Shown here: positions 27,676 through 37,900 of the stretch, piece after piece
Position numbering within the stretch: position 1 is the first letter of the stretch
Layout of the letters: each line of letters opens with the position of its first letter
Assembly (NCBI GenBank): GCA_027490195.1
Contig: JAIXYN010000070.1
Span: forward strand, 1-64,000
From: Verrucomicrobiaceae bacterium
Lineage (GTDB): Bacteria; Verrucomicrobiota; Verrucomicrobiia; Verrucomicrobiales; Verrucomicrobiaceae
Reading direction: 5' to 3'
DNA: 64,000 nt
Translations under genes and position numbers: made by a program
Notes under the pieces: generated by a model
Told to the model about the DNA's origin: nothing
What the model saw: only the letters and a program-made list of their open reading frames with translations
Databases searched by the model: none

Positions 27676-27752
27676 CCCGCACCAACGAACCCACTTGATG
27701 ACAACTATCCGCCCGCCATTGAATTGACGTCTGACCTTGCCAAAGCTGCCGC

Positions 27753-28364
27753 ATGAAACGTTACTCAGTCCGCCACACGCCCGCATCCCCATTGGATTGG
27801 TCTGCGGCCGAGCCTTTGGCCGACTTCATCTTTCCATGGGAGTCACGCACTGCTCCACTCACCGAATTCCGTGCCCTATGGGATGAAACCCATCTCCATT
27901 TCCGTTTCGACTGCATCGATGACGATCTCGTCCTGCCCGAAGGTCCTACCGCCAAAGATCGTGTGCTCGGCTCCGACCGCGTCGAAATCTTCCTCGCTCC
28001 CGATCTGAGCCTGAAGCCTTACTACTGCCTCGAAATGTCTCCGCGTGGCGACGTGCTGGCCTACGAGGCGAATTTTTACCGTGAAATGAACTGGGACTGG
28101 CAGTGCGATGGCCTGCAACTCACCGCCCACATCGAGGCCAATCGCTACACCGTCACCGGCAGCCTGCCGCTCGATACGTTGCGTGCTTTGAAGGTGCTCA
28201 AACCCGGTTCATCTGAATTCATCGCCGGCGTCTACCGCGCCGAGTTTCATCACCGACCCGATGGCACGGTTCACTCCGGCTGGATGCCTTGGGTCAATCC
28301 GCAGACAGAACGCCCGGACTTTCATGTGCCCGCTTCATTCGGCATTTTCGAACTCGTGCAATAA
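27753..28364 (+). CDS. CBM9-like carbohydrate-binding protein
   Basis: A 203-residue protein resembling the carbohydrate-binding family 9-like domain: FRALWDETHLHFRFDCIDDDL, GSDRVEIFLAPD, YYCLEMSPRGDVLAY, YTVTGSLPLDTL and a closing WMPWVNPQTERPDFHVPASFGIFEL. No signal peptide is visible, so either it is cytoplasmic or the start is misjudged. It may act as a sugar-binding lectin-like domain; no catalytic residues are evident. Confidence 0.78.
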   Translation: MKRYSVRHTPASPLDWSAAEPLADFIFPWESRTAPLTEFRALWDETHLHFRFDCIDDDLVLPEGPTAKDRVLGSDRVEIFLAPDLSLKPYYCLEMSPRGDVLAYEANFYREMNWDWQCDGLQLTAHIEANRYTVTGSLPLDTLRALKVLKPGSSEFIAGVYRAEFHHRPDGTVHSGWMPWVNPQTERPDFHVPASFGIFELVQ

Positions 28365-28387
28365 TCGAACGGTGCACCAGCCTTCGG

Positions 28388-29848
28388 CTACTTCCTTTTG
28401 AGTGTGTAACTGTGCTGCACACTCCCATTGGTCAGGTCGTCCCGCGTCACACCAGGCACAAAGGTACGCACATAATCAACCTTTGCCTCATTCGACCCGA
28501 CCGTCACACGCACATGCCCCGAGCTGCCGAGGATGGTGCCCGTGTAGCCGTATTCCTCCGCGCTGCGTGTCCCACCGCTTGGGTGGCCGGGCTGTGGAAC
28601 TTCCTGATAGATGATGCCGTCGAGTTCTTCCTTTGCGAAGAGATGATCATGGCCATGGAAGACAATGCTGACACCGTTTTTGACGAATAGCTGATGAATC
28701 GGCAGCTCCCAGCCGGGGCGGTGTTGTTTAAAGCCGTCGCTGCCATCCGCGTTTTTGCCGCCCCACTCCATGAAGGGAGCAGGCTTCACAGCACCTCTCA
28801 CATCCTTGCCTAGACCACCGACGAGATGGTGCAGGAATACAAATTTGAAAGGAGCCTTGCTCGCCTCAAGCGTCTTCGTGAGCCAGCGATACTGCGCCTC
28901 GCCGAGCGTCATGCTCCAGTTGTCTTCGCTTTTGCGATCGCGCGTGAACCAAAACGGATCCAGCACGACAAACAGCGCACTGCCCCACTCAAAAGCATAA
29001 TAATCCTCCAGCATGCCAGCACCCTCCTCTGGCTTGGCATTGCCAGAGTAGATGCCTCCGGGCTCGGGATTAGGAAAATACTTCTTCCGCATGCCAATGG
29101 ACCACAGCGGCATGGAGTTCGGCTGGCCGGTCAGTCGTGAGCCCTGCTCACCATCATGATTGCCCAACGCGAGAAGGATCGGCACGCTGTGCGCAATACG
29201 ACCCATGTAAAAGCGCTGCGCCTTGTACTGCGACTCGGCACGCGTGTAGAAGCTGCCAAATTTATCGACCATGGTCGTGTCACCGAGATCAATCATAAAA
29301 TCGGGCTTGTCGGCGAGCATGTTGGCCAGCGTCTGCTGATACACCCTAACATCCGTGCTGACATCCAGATGTGAATCGGCCTGCGTCGTAAAGGTGAAGC
29401 TGGATGCCTTTGCACGCTGAGTGTGGAAGCTGCGAACTTCATCGCGCACAGCTTCCCCGCCACCGATGCGATAGGTCAACTGATACGAATAGCCGGTGTC
29501 TGCCTTCAACTGGCCCAGCAGGATCGTCTGCGGCTCACCTGCGCGGAGTTTAACGACATCAGAGCGCTGCGTCAACGACGTCGGACTCGCGCCATAGGAG
29601 ACAAAGGCATCCATGTCCTGCCAAGGAAGCACACTCACCGTCACCGAGTCAGCACCGGGCCGGCAAAGCCAGACATTGAAGAGATACTGCGGCACCACGG
29701 CAGGTTCCACCTGTCCGCCAGGTCCAGCCCCCTTGCCTTTGCCGCGATCATCCTTGGCAGGTTTCGTTTCATTTTGGCCAAACGCCATCATGGCTATGAC
29801 AGCGAACATGGCCAGAGCGCAAAGGATGGAGAGATGCTTCATGCGCAT
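28388..29848 (-). CDS. Secreted purple-acid-phosphatase-like metallophosphoesterase
   Basis: A 486-residue exported phosphoesterase. The signal peptide MKHLSILCALAMFAVIAMMAFGQ points to an alternative start at 29842. A Gly/Lys-rich linker (DDRGKGKGAGPGG) and a fibronectin-III-like domain (~50-140) precede the catalytic domain. Its motifs are ADSHLD, IDLGDTTM, LALGNHDGEQ, FLHHLVGG and VFHGHDHLF. It likely hydrolyses phosphate monoesters or diesters outside the cytoplasm. It is convergent with the CBM9-like gene. The linker resembles low-complexity segments in the proteins at 33534 and 34898. Confidence 0.83.
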   Translation of the reverse strand: MRMKHLSILCALAMFAVIAMMAFGQNETKPAKDDRGKGKGAGPGGQVEPAVVPQYLFNVWLCRPGADSVTVSVLPWQDMDAFVSYGASPTSLTQRSDVVKLRAGEPQTILLGQLKADTGYSYQLTYRIGGGEAVRDEVRSFHTQRAKASSFTFTTQADSHLDVSTDVRVYQQTLANMLADKPDFMIDLGDTTMVDKFGSFYTRAESQYKAQRFYMGRIAHSVPILLALGNHDGEQGSRLTGQPNSMPLWSIGMRKKYFPNPEPGGIYSGNAKPEEGAGMLEDYYAFEWGSALFVVLDPFWFTRDRKSEDNWSMTLGEAQYRWLTKTLEASKAPFKFVFLHHLVGGLGKDVRGAVKPAPFMEWGGKNADGSDGFKQHRPGWELPIHQLFVKNGVSIVFHGHDHLFAKEELDGIIYQEVPQPGHPSGGTRSAEEYGYTGTILGSSGHVRVTVGSNEAKVDYVRTFVPGVTRDDLTNGSVQHSYTLKRK

Positions 29849-29899
29849 CCATGATAGCTCCCAATGTCAAAACGGCATCAGGCGACGACGCCAAAATTG

Positions 29900-30952
29900 T
29901 CAGGAAACCGTCAAGACACTGGATTCAACCAGCTCTGCCAGTTCGCTCAGCAGGGTCGTGGCATACGTGCCCTTGGGAAGATCAAAACAGATTTTCAGGT
30001 CGCCGTTTTCCATCGCCTCAAACTTGGAATCGAGCGGACGCAGACGCATCACCCGGCGCTCCTGCCTTAGTCCGAAGGCTTCGAGCCCGGCTGTGATGTC
30101 GGGAAATCCAGCAAGCAGTTCTTGTTCGAGGCTGCGCACCTCGCCCTCACTTTGCAGCTCGCCGCTGCCCCACAAGGGAGCCGTAAGTTCGACGATGCCC
30201 TTTTCAAACCGTGCGACTTCATCGCCGCGCTGGTTTTCCGGCAGCAGGATCGTGCCGTTGTCTGCAAAGCCGAAGACCTCACCCGCCAGCGGTTTGTCCC
30301 AGGTTCCGGCTGCCATGCGGCTGGCCACGACGACATTGAACAAATGACTGCGGGCGGCGGAAAGCAGTATGCCACGCAGCAAGCGATCCCCAGGCGTGAA
30401 TTCACCGCGAAACATCGCCTGCGCCTTTGCCACATTTTGTCCTTCGTTGCCAAAACGCTGCGTCCCAAAATAATTCGGACATCCCTTCTCCGCAATCGCC
30501 TGCCAGCGCTTTGCGGCAAACGCTGCATCGAAATTCGGCTCGCGCAGCCGGATGGTGAAGCGATTGCCCAGATGAATGCCTCGCCGCAGTTTACGCGTGT
30601 TGCGGGTGATGCGCAGCACGCGCAACCCCTCGGACTCCAACGCTTCAGGTTCGGGCGATACCTGACCCGGCATGTGCAGGCTAAACCACTGGCGCGTGAC
30701 TGCATGCCTATCCTTAAGCCCGCAGTGACTAACAAGCCGCCGCCGAATCCCCAATGCGTCCGCCAAACGAGCCGCAGCAGCATTGCTGTCCAAATTCCGC
30801 TTTTCCGCCCAAACGAGGCAATGCTCACCCTCGCCCGAAGGCTCAAAGCCGAGCAATTCCTCCACCACAAAGTCTTCCGGCTCCACTTTGAACCGCGCCC
30901 TGCCCAAAGGACCGCCATGCAAATAGGGAAGATCGTTCGAATCTAAGATCAT
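29900..30952 (-). CDS. truD: tRNA pseudouridine(13) synthase TruD
   Basis: Makes pseudouridine at position 13 of tRNA(Glu); 350 residues. FKVEPEDFVVEELLGFEPSGEGEH is the TruD N-terminal block. GLKDRHAVTRQWFS contains the catalytic Asp81, and GNRFTIRLR, CPNYFGTQRFGNEGQN and the insertion domain follow. The ATG at 30952 lies 2 bp after the stop of the alpha-hydroxy-acid oxidase gene, so both are on one transcript although functionally unrelated. Confidence 0.92.
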   Translation of the reverse strand: MILDSNDLPYLHGGPLGRARFKVEPEDFVVEELLGFEPSGEGEHCLVWAEKRNLDSNAAAARLADALGIRRRLVSHCGLKDRHAVTRQWFSLHMPGQVSPEPEALESEGLRVLRITRNTRKLRRGIHLGNRFTIRLREPNFDAAFAAKRWQAIAEKGCPNYFGTQRFGNEGQNVAKAQAMFRGEFTPGDRLLRGILLSAARSHLFNVVVASRMAAGTWDKPLAGEVFGFADNGTILLPENQRGDEVARFEKGIVELTAPLWGSGELQSEGEVRSLEQELLAGFPDITAGLEAFGLRQERRVMRLRPLDSKFEAMENGDLKICFDLPKGTYATTLLSELAELVESSVLTVS

Positions 30953-30954
30953 GT

Positions 30955-32115
30955 TCAAGCCGCTGGCCCATTCACCAGATGTTTCGGCAGATCCGCCACG
31001 CGCTCGCACCCCACCTGCTCCATGACCTGCTTGAGCTGGCGCTTCAGCATCGTCATCGTGTGGTCGCCGCCGGCCTTGCCCAGTGCAGCAACGCCATACA
31101 TGAAGGAGCGCCCCATGAAGGCAAACTTCGCACCGCTGGCGAGTGCACAGGCAACATCTGGACCCGCACGCAGGCCGCTGTCGATCATGACCGTGGTGCG
31201 CTGGCCAAATTTCTTGGCGAGTTCAGTGAGCGGCTTGATGGTGGATTGTCCGGCATCAAGCTGACGTCCTCCATGGTTTGAAACAATGAAACCGTCAACG
31301 CCCAGACCCAGCGCCGTTTCAGCATCCTCTTCGGTGACAACCCCTTTCACCACGAGCTTGCCCTTCCAGCGCTCGCGAATGGCTTTGATCTTTGCCGGAT
31401 TCAACCGACCCGAGAAGGTCTTGTTCATGAAAAGGCCCAAGTGCTTCATGCTCAGCCCCTTCGGCAGATACGGTTTCATCGTCTTGAACTCTGGCGCACC
31501 TGCCGCCAGCTGGCTGAACGACCACGTGGGGTGCATCATCATCTGGACCACATTGCGCACCGACATGCGCGGCGGGATGGAAAGACCATTGCGAATCTCC
31601 TTGGGCCGATAGGCAAAAGTAGGCGTGTCCGCGAGAATGACGAGCACCGGAAACCCCGCATCTCGTGCACGATCCAGCAGCTTATCACGCAGCGCATCCT
31701 CAGCCGGGTGGTAAAGCTGAAACCAGGCCTTCCCCTCCGTAAGTTCGGCCACGGTTTCGATACTGGCCGTCGCGACCGTGCTTAGAGTGAAGGGAATGTT
31801 ATGCTGATGCGCCGCCTTCGCGATGATCTCGGTCGCCTTGGGCCAGACCAGTCCCTGCAAGCCAATGGGCGAAACCCCAAACGGCGCATCGTAAGTCGTG
31901 CCAAAAAGTTCCGTCTTGAGATCAGAACCCGGATAGTCCCGCAAATACCAAGGCCGCAGCTGCACCTGCCGGATCTCTTCCGTGTTACGCTGGAGATTGA
32001 TGTTGGAAAAGCAGCCGCCCTCCAAATACTCAAAGGCGAAACGCGGCACACGCTGACGTGCTCTCTCGCGAAGATGTTCGATGGAGGGGTAGTTGGAATT
32101 GAAAGCTTCAGACAT
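30955..32115 (-). CDS. FMN-dependent alpha-hydroxy-acid oxidase/dehydrogenase
   Basis: A 386-residue TIM-barrel flavoenzyme of the L-lactate dehydrogenase (LldD)/glycolate oxidase family. Landmarks: PRFAFEYLEGG, LSTVATASIETVAE, WFQLYHPAED, LVVKGVVTEEDAETAL, the active-site block VSNHGGRQLDAGQ (catalytic His281, substrate Arg284), and the FMN-phosphate site. It oxidises a 2-hydroxy acid to a 2-oxo acid; L-lactate or glycolate are both possible. No signal peptide. truD follows after 2 bp. No permease is adjacent. Confidence 0.87.
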   Translation of the reverse strand: MSEAFNSNYPSIEHLRERARQRVPRFAFEYLEGGCFSNINLQRNTEEIRQVQLRPWYLRDYPGSDLKTELFGTTYDAPFGVSPIGLQGLVWPKATEIIAKAAHQHNIPFTLSTVATASIETVAELTEGKAWFQLYHPAEDALRDKLLDRARDAGFPVLVILADTPTFAYRPKEIRNGLSIPPRMSVRNVVQMMMHPTWSFSQLAAGAPEFKTMKPYLPKGLSMKHLGLFMNKTFSGRLNPAKIKAIRERWKGKLVVKGVVTEEDAETALGLGVDGFIVSNHGGRQLDAGQSTIKPLTELAKKFGQRTTVMIDSGLRAGPDVACALASGAKFAFMGRSFMYGVAALGKAGGDHTMTMLKRQLKQVMEQVGCERVADLPKHLVNGPAA

Positions 32116-32273
32116 GGGACGTGAGTGATTTGCAGTGAAGACGAAAACCGCTGACCGATCAACACCGGCGGCTACCCATCTTCATCGGCAGTAAACGCCG
32201 GATTTACAATCTTCCAACACCCACACTGCAAATACCGAAATGCACATGGTTCAACCACCCGGCGCATGCTACC
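32116..32273. other. Short intergenic region, nothing recognised
   Basis: This gap separates the glycosidase stop from the oxidase start, both on the minus strand. It presumably holds the oxidase promoter. No terminator or repeat was seen. Confidence 0.4.
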
Positions 32274-33506
32274 TCACTTGACCTCAAACGGCGCATTCGC
32301 CGTCGCGGCATGGGCGTTTCTATCACTGACCCAGACATGCAGCCGGTACTTGCCGGGTTGTTTCGGTGCCTTCACCTGGGCTTGATCACCCTCGGTCGAG
32401 GTGATCGCACCCTCCACCTCAGCAGGCATCCGCAGGCGTTGCCCGGCATCGTGGCCGGTCTTTTCAGGCAGCACGGCCCAGTGCCAGACGAGAGCATCTC
32501 CTTCAGGATCTGCGGCCTCAGCGCGAACCTTGAACACCGCACCTACAGCCACTGCTTCCACCGGCGTCTCTTTCAGTGGCTGGATCTTCGGCGCACGATT
32601 GCGTGGCACCTGGCCGCTCCATTTTTCTTCCAGAACATCCACCGGCCCGGTCGTGTCTCCATCATGCGTCAGCAGGCCGAACCACGTCACCGTGGCCTCA
32701 TACTTCCAGCCCCATACAAACGCATAGCTACCCAGGCACGCTCCACCCTGCGCGATCACTTCTTCATATCCGCGCCGCATCATCTCCGCCTTTTCCGTGC
32801 TCGTTTGTTCCAAGGGTGCGCCGGACTTGCTCTTCGGCCTCTCCCAAAAACCCTGCGGCCCCCATTCCGTGACCAGCCAAGGACGTGTCCAGCCGATCTT
32901 TGCCAGTTGCCCACGCAAGGGGAACAATCCGCCATAAGTGTTCACGCCGACGTAATCGAGATGCGGAGCATGTTCGTTCAGCCCCTTCGCCTTCTGTTCC
33001 GTCATGCCGGCCACGGCGGTGAAGGTCGGGTGTGCGGGATCAATCCCCTTCACCATCAGAGCCAGCTTCTCAAGTTGTTGCCAGAAAGCTGACTGCGAGC
33101 CGTCACCCTCCACCTCATTCCCCAGCCCCCACGCCAGCAGCGCGGGATGCTCGCGGAATTGCATCACCACCTGCCTCACTCGCTCCTGTTGTCTGGCGCA
33201 ATGTTCCGGTTTGGCATATGAAAACCACGAGCACTCCGGCTCCAGCCAAATCCCGGCGCTCACGGTCAGCCCCAGTTTCTCCGCCTCCTTTAGGGTATTC
33301 TCCAGTCTATCGGTGCTCCAGGTGCGCAGTGAATTTCCCCCACGTGCCGCCAGCATGTCCAGATGCGTCTCACCACCCGCGCCTTTGACAAAATAGGGCT
33401 TTCCGCCGCGCAGCATGCCATTCTTCACATCCACTGTCACCGGCACGGGTGCAGCGCAGAGAAACAACGGAGACAGAAGCAGCAGCAGCGCGATGACAGG
33501 GTGCAT
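32274..33506 (-). CDS. Secreted TIM-barrel glycoside hydrolase (GH2/GH5-like)
   Basis: A 410-residue exported protein with signal peptide 1-18 (LLLLLSPLFLCAAP). The (beta/alpha)8 domain has the clan-A pair: acid/base Glu131 in WGLGNEVEG and nucleophile Glu214 in LVTEWGPQG. GVNTYGG and SYAFVWGWKYE lie around the active site. A C-terminal beta domain (~320-405, PKIQPLKETPVE...KYRLHVWVSD) resembles Ig-like modules. The closest family resemblance is the GH2 catalytic domain without its usual N-terminal domains; substrate unknown. It sits next to a sulfatase gene (27 bp away, same strand), hinting at sulfated glycans. Confidence 0.78.
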   Translation of the reverse strand: MHPVIALLLLLSPLFLCAAPVPVTVDVKNGMLRGGKPYFVKGAGGETHLDMLAARGGNSLRTWSTDRLENTLKEAEKLGLTVSAGIWLEPECSWFSYAKPEHCARQQERVRQVVMQFREHPALLAWGLGNEVEGDGSQSAFWQQLEKLALMVKGIDPAHPTFTAVAGMTEQKAKGLNEHAPHLDYVGVNTYGGLFPLRGQLAKIGWTRPWLVTEWGPQGFWERPKSKSGAPLEQTSTEKAEMMRRGYEEVIAQGGACLGSYAFVWGWKYEATVTWFGLLTHDGDTTGPVDVLEEKWSGQVPRNRAPKIQPLKETPVEAVAVGAVFKVRAEAADPEGDALVWHWAVLPEKTGHDAGQRLRMPAEVEGAITSTEGDQAQVKAPKQPGKYRLHVWVSDRNAHAATANAPFEVK

Positions 33507-33533
33507 GTGTATGAAAGAGTCTGCTCTACCAGA

Positions 33534-34901
33534 TCACTTTCCCTTTTTCATGCCATCTTTCTTTTTGCCTCCCCCCGGCCCCTTGCCTTTGCCAGGGCCA
33601 CGCCCTTGAGGGAACTCGCCTCTCTCAAGCTCGGCAGACGCCTGCTCTCCGATTCCAGCACGGATGTGCGCCATGAGCTCAGCCAGGAGTTTGGCCGCAA
33701 TTTCCGGGTTTTGTTTCGCCAGATCACGCGTTTCGCCAAGATCCTTCACCACATCAAAGAGCAGTCCTTCCTTGGTATCCCAAAAATAGAGCAGCTTGTA
33801 GTCGCCTATGCGAATGGCGGACTGCGGATGCTCAACCTCGACCACCTGATGCCATACAAAGCGGTCGATGGGGCGCTTCACCGGCGCTTTCCCAGCACTC
33901 ATCAGCAAAGGCTTCCAACTGCCGCCTTCGACTCCTTTCGGCAAGACAAACCCCGGTGCAGCAAAATCCAGCACCGTGGCCATGAGATCGTAGCTGATGA
34001 CGGGAGTGGTGCAGTTCAATCCACCTTTGATGCCGGGAACGCGGATGATCATCGGCTCACGGATTCCCCCTTCGCCAAGATCGCCTTTGCCGCCGTTCAG
34101 CAGGCTTGTCCGGCCTCCGTTGTCCGAGGTGTAAATGACAATCGTGTTTTCGGCGATGTGCAGTTCTTCGAGTTTCTTCAAGACCGCCCCCACGCAGGTG
34201 TCGAGGTCCTCGGTCATTGCAGCCATCACAGCACGATCACCCCGCCCGCCTTTGCTCGCACTGGCCATGCCCTCGTATTTCTTGAGTGTCGCAGCGAGCG
34301 CCTGCGGTGTCTGATGCACGGCATAGTAGGAAAGCTGCAGGAAGAACGGATGCCCCTCTTTCACCTGCGACTCCATGAAAGCACCTGCTCGGCGATTGAT
34401 GCTGAAGGACTGTTTGGGATCTTCCGGATCGGTCGTGTCGCCATCTTCGTTCATCGTGATGCCATCGCTGGCATCATACCCCATCGACTCCGGCGTGTGA
34501 AACCACTGCCACTTGCCGAAATGCGCCGCACGGTAGCTGCGATCTGCTTTCTTGAGCGTGTTCACCAGTGAGTCGGTGACCGGCGCGCTCCAGTTGCGTG
34601 CATTTTTGTCGGGCGCATTCAGCGTGGTCGTGCTACGACCCATCTGAATCGCCGCGCGTGAGCATTCGCATTTGCAATGCGCTGCATAGGCCTGCGAAAA
34701 TGTCATGCCCTGCGCTGCTAGTTTCTCGAGATTCGGCGTGTGAAATTCACGACTCGCGCTCCCTGCCTCAGCAGGCATCATGCGCACGGATGTGCCGCTC
34801 CAAGATTGATCATCGGCGAGGATGAAGAGAATGTTCGGGGCCTTGGCAAAGCCACTGGCTCCCAGAAGGAGGGATATGCCAAATGCGAGTAATGTTTTCA
34901 T
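33534..34901 (-). CDS. Secreted sulfatase with atypical active-site motif
   Basis: Type I sulfatase/alkaline-phosphatase superfamily, 455 residues. Signal peptide 1-19 (LAFGISLLLGASGFA). Metal ligands are in NILFILADDQSW (Asp30, Asp31). The modification motif should read CxPxR or CxAxR. Here it reads C78-E-C-S-R82 (CECSRAAIQMGR), with Cys80 in place of Pro/Ala. Later blocks (VIYTSDNGG, GEGGIREPMIIRVPG, Lys/His residues) are normal. The C-terminus is a Gly/Lys-rich tail (GRGPGKGKGPGG...). The start codon overlaps the stop of the YHYH gene (ATGA, 34898-34901), so the two are translationally coupled. Confidence 0.87.
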   Translation of the reverse strand: MKTLLAFGISLLLGASGFAKAPNILFILADDQSWSGTSVRMMPAEAGSASREFHTPNLEKLAAQGMTFSQAYAAHCKCECSRAAIQMGRSTTTLNAPDKNARNWSAPVTDSLVNTLKKADRSYRAAHFGKWQWFHTPESMGYDASDGITMNEDGDTTDPEDPKQSFSINRRAGAFMESQVKEGHPFFLQLSYYAVHQTPQALAATLKKYEGMASASKGGRGDRAVMAAMTEDLDTCVGAVLKKLEELHIAENTIVIYTSDNGGRTSLLNGGKGDLGEGGIREPMIIRVPGIKGGLNCTTPVISYDLMATVLDFAAPGFVLPKGVEGGSWKPLLMSAGKAPVKRPIDRFVWHQVVEVEHPQSAIRIGDYKLLYFWDTKEGLLFDVVKDLGETRDLAKQNPEIAAKLLAELMAHIRAGIGEQASAELERGEFPQGRGPGKGKGPGGGKKKDGMKKGK

Positions 34902-37900
34902 TTCAGGGGTGCTCCAGTCACGTCGAGATCGGGCTTGGTATTCCAGCGTTGCTTCCAATCTGGCTTTTCAATCTTGGTGCGGAAGATGATGGTATTGTCG
35001 AGCGCGAGGTCGTCGGTCCAGATGAACTTGGCACCTTCAAAATCGTTCTCAAAGTAGGGCTGCTTGGGATCAACCTCCTCGACAGTATATTCTTTGGCGT
35101 TTTTCCATGAGCTGTCATCGAATTCGATGGCCCACCAGTTTGCTGGCAGCAGCTCCTGCTTGACCTGTGGGTTCGCTGTGTCGCCGTTGATCGGGCCATG
35201 GAAGAAGCTCTTAGCCTTCCAACTGGCATTGGTCACGGTGCCATCGGCGAACTTCAGAATGAAGCCGCCATCGCCAACACTGCTGCCATATTCGAGACCG
35301 GTTTTGGGATCTGCATTGTCCTTCGCGAGCACCGCAATCGTCATCGGATACTCGGGCAGGAAATCGACGCTCACGACATTGTGCGGGGTGAACTGAATGG
35401 GATCAACAGCCAAGAGTCGACCGTTTACGTAGAGCATGAACCAGTTGTCCGCATAAACGTTGAGTTTCATCGTGTCGGCGATGCTCGGTTTGACGAGTCC
35501 CGGCGGACCACCGCCTTTTTTCTTTTTACCACCGCCCTTGCCAGGTTCAGCGGGTGCGCCACCGGGACGCTGGCCGCCCTGACCTGCTCCAGCCTGCATT
35601 GGCTGCGCAACTGCACCACCAGCACCAGTTTGGCCTGGTGGATTGAAGATGCTGTCGAGCGGGCGCAAACCACCGCTGCCGTTGGCCCCATTTGCAGCCG
35701 GCATTGTGTCCGGTCCGGGAGGAGGAATTGCTGCAGGTGGCGGAGCAGGCGGTTGATCTCCGCTGCCAGGAGCGACCGCGCGCAATGGAGCATTGGGTGC
35801 GCTTTGCACTTCCTCCGCTGTGAGTTTGCCGTCGTGGTCCAGATCCGCCGTGCCGAAAATATATTTGGCTGCATCCGCCAGTTCCGCACTGCTCAAACGG
35901 CTGTCCTGATTGGCATCCAGTTCGAAAGCATGGCGATTGATGAAGCCTGCGAATGCAGCGCCTTCGCGAATGTCGCCCGCCGCGTCGATCTCGGCGGGTG
36001 TGATAATTCCATCCATATCCGCATCATACTTGGAGGCTGCGACTTTCATGTCCGCAAGAGTCTCAGCCAGGGTGATGATTCCATCCTGATTGCCATCGAG
36101 TTCCGTGCCATGCATTTGCATCCACGGTTTGCGCTGACCACCCTGTCCACCACCACCGGCCTGCGGCGTCATTGGCTGCGTGGATGTCTCGGGCCGCATC
36201 GGCTGAGTGCTGCCTCCGGGAGCCATTCCACCCGGATCTTCAGGTGCCTTTCCGCCACCACCAGTTGCACCACCACGTGAGTAAACGACGCTCAAATCGG
36301 CCTTGGCGAGAATCTTGCCCTCAATCGCAGCGAGCAAATCTTCGCGTGTCACGCCGCCACGGCCGGTAGCCTTGGGCTGCGGCTCTGCGGAAAGCGCATA
36401 CACATGCAGCACATAAGTCTTTTCACCGGGGCCCTGTGAATGCGGCGGCTCATAGCCTTCCTCACCCTTAAAACCGACTCCCAGCTTGCCCACACTCTTC
36501 ACATTTTTAGGCAGGCTTGTCACTTTCGCAGGGATGTCCCACATGACCCAGTAGCTCTTCATTTCATTGCCCGGAGCCAGATGATCCATGATCAACGCAT
36601 AGCTCTTCGTGCCCGCAGGTGAGCCACTCCATTCAAGGGGCAGCGTCGCACCACTGCCATCGCCCGTGTAGTCCGCAGGCAGATTGCCACCATCTGCCAC
36701 TTCGGGACTGGTCAAAACAAAACCACTGGTGGCTGCGGCAGGCACCCCGCCGCGCCGACCACTGGGCTGCTCAGCAGCCGCTGGTGCAGCCAGTTCGCTC
36801 ACATCGAGCTTGCCGTCAGCATTCCGGTCCATCGCGGTAAATTCGCTACGTGCCTTCACCATGGCTTCCGCCAGCGTCCCACCGCTGCGTTTCGCAGCAA
36901 ATTCACGTTTAACATTGTCGGCAAATTCTTGTGCAGTGACGATGCCGTCGCCATTCACATCCATGAGGCTGCCTGAGGCCTTTGGCTGCGGCGGGTGTGG
37001 AGCTTCTTCAGGAGGTGCAGGTGGATTCTCATCAGGCTTCATGCCTTTGCCTGGGCCGCCCTTGCCCTTCCCCATGCCCTTGCCTTTTCCGCCACCACCA
37101 CCGGGACCTTTGCCTCCGCCACCACCCCCGCCACGGCTCGTATAAACTTCCTTCACGACGCCTTCACTCCCGTTGTTAAACTCAAAGGGATAGGTGCCAT
37201 CGCTGTTGATGCTGTAAGTGATCGAACGCTTATCACCCGCAACCTGATAGCTGAGCTTGTAGCTGTTGGATCCCGAGCTCTCAAAACCGGTGATCTCCGC
37301 CCCACGCAGGGGGGGCGTATCAGGCCGCACTCCTTGCGCACGCGGTTGCGGGTCCACCTGGCCCTCCGCCTCCACGACTTCACCATGAAACGCGCTCTGC
37401 AAATACGGCCGCTTTGTCGAGGCATGGTAGTGGTAGCCCACCTTGGCATCCTCATGCCCATGGCACTCGTCCAGCTTGCCCACCGGCGAGCCGTCCGGCT
37501 CTGTAAGGCCATAGATCGGGTAACCATCCAGCGCATAGGCAACCGGCATCCCCTTCCCTACCACCTGCTGCAAATGCAAAGGAGTGATGTGGTAATGGTA
37601 ATCATCGGCTCGCCCGCAGTGACCTCCCCACTGATCCAGTTCGCCGATCTCATAGGACACCTCGCCGCGATTATTCTGCGGATTAAAGATCGGGATGCCA
37701 TTCACCCCGAGTGCGATGGCACCACGCAGGAAATGCCCCTCCACTATGGCTGGCGTTTTCGCCGGGACCGGGTGCAGAGGAATGCGCCACATGTTGTCCC
37801 CCTTGTAGTTCTGCGGCAGCGGCACCTGCTGCTGCCACGCCGTGATGCCCACCATCATGTTGTGATCCGGCATCCCGTTGGACCCAACGAACAGGAAATC

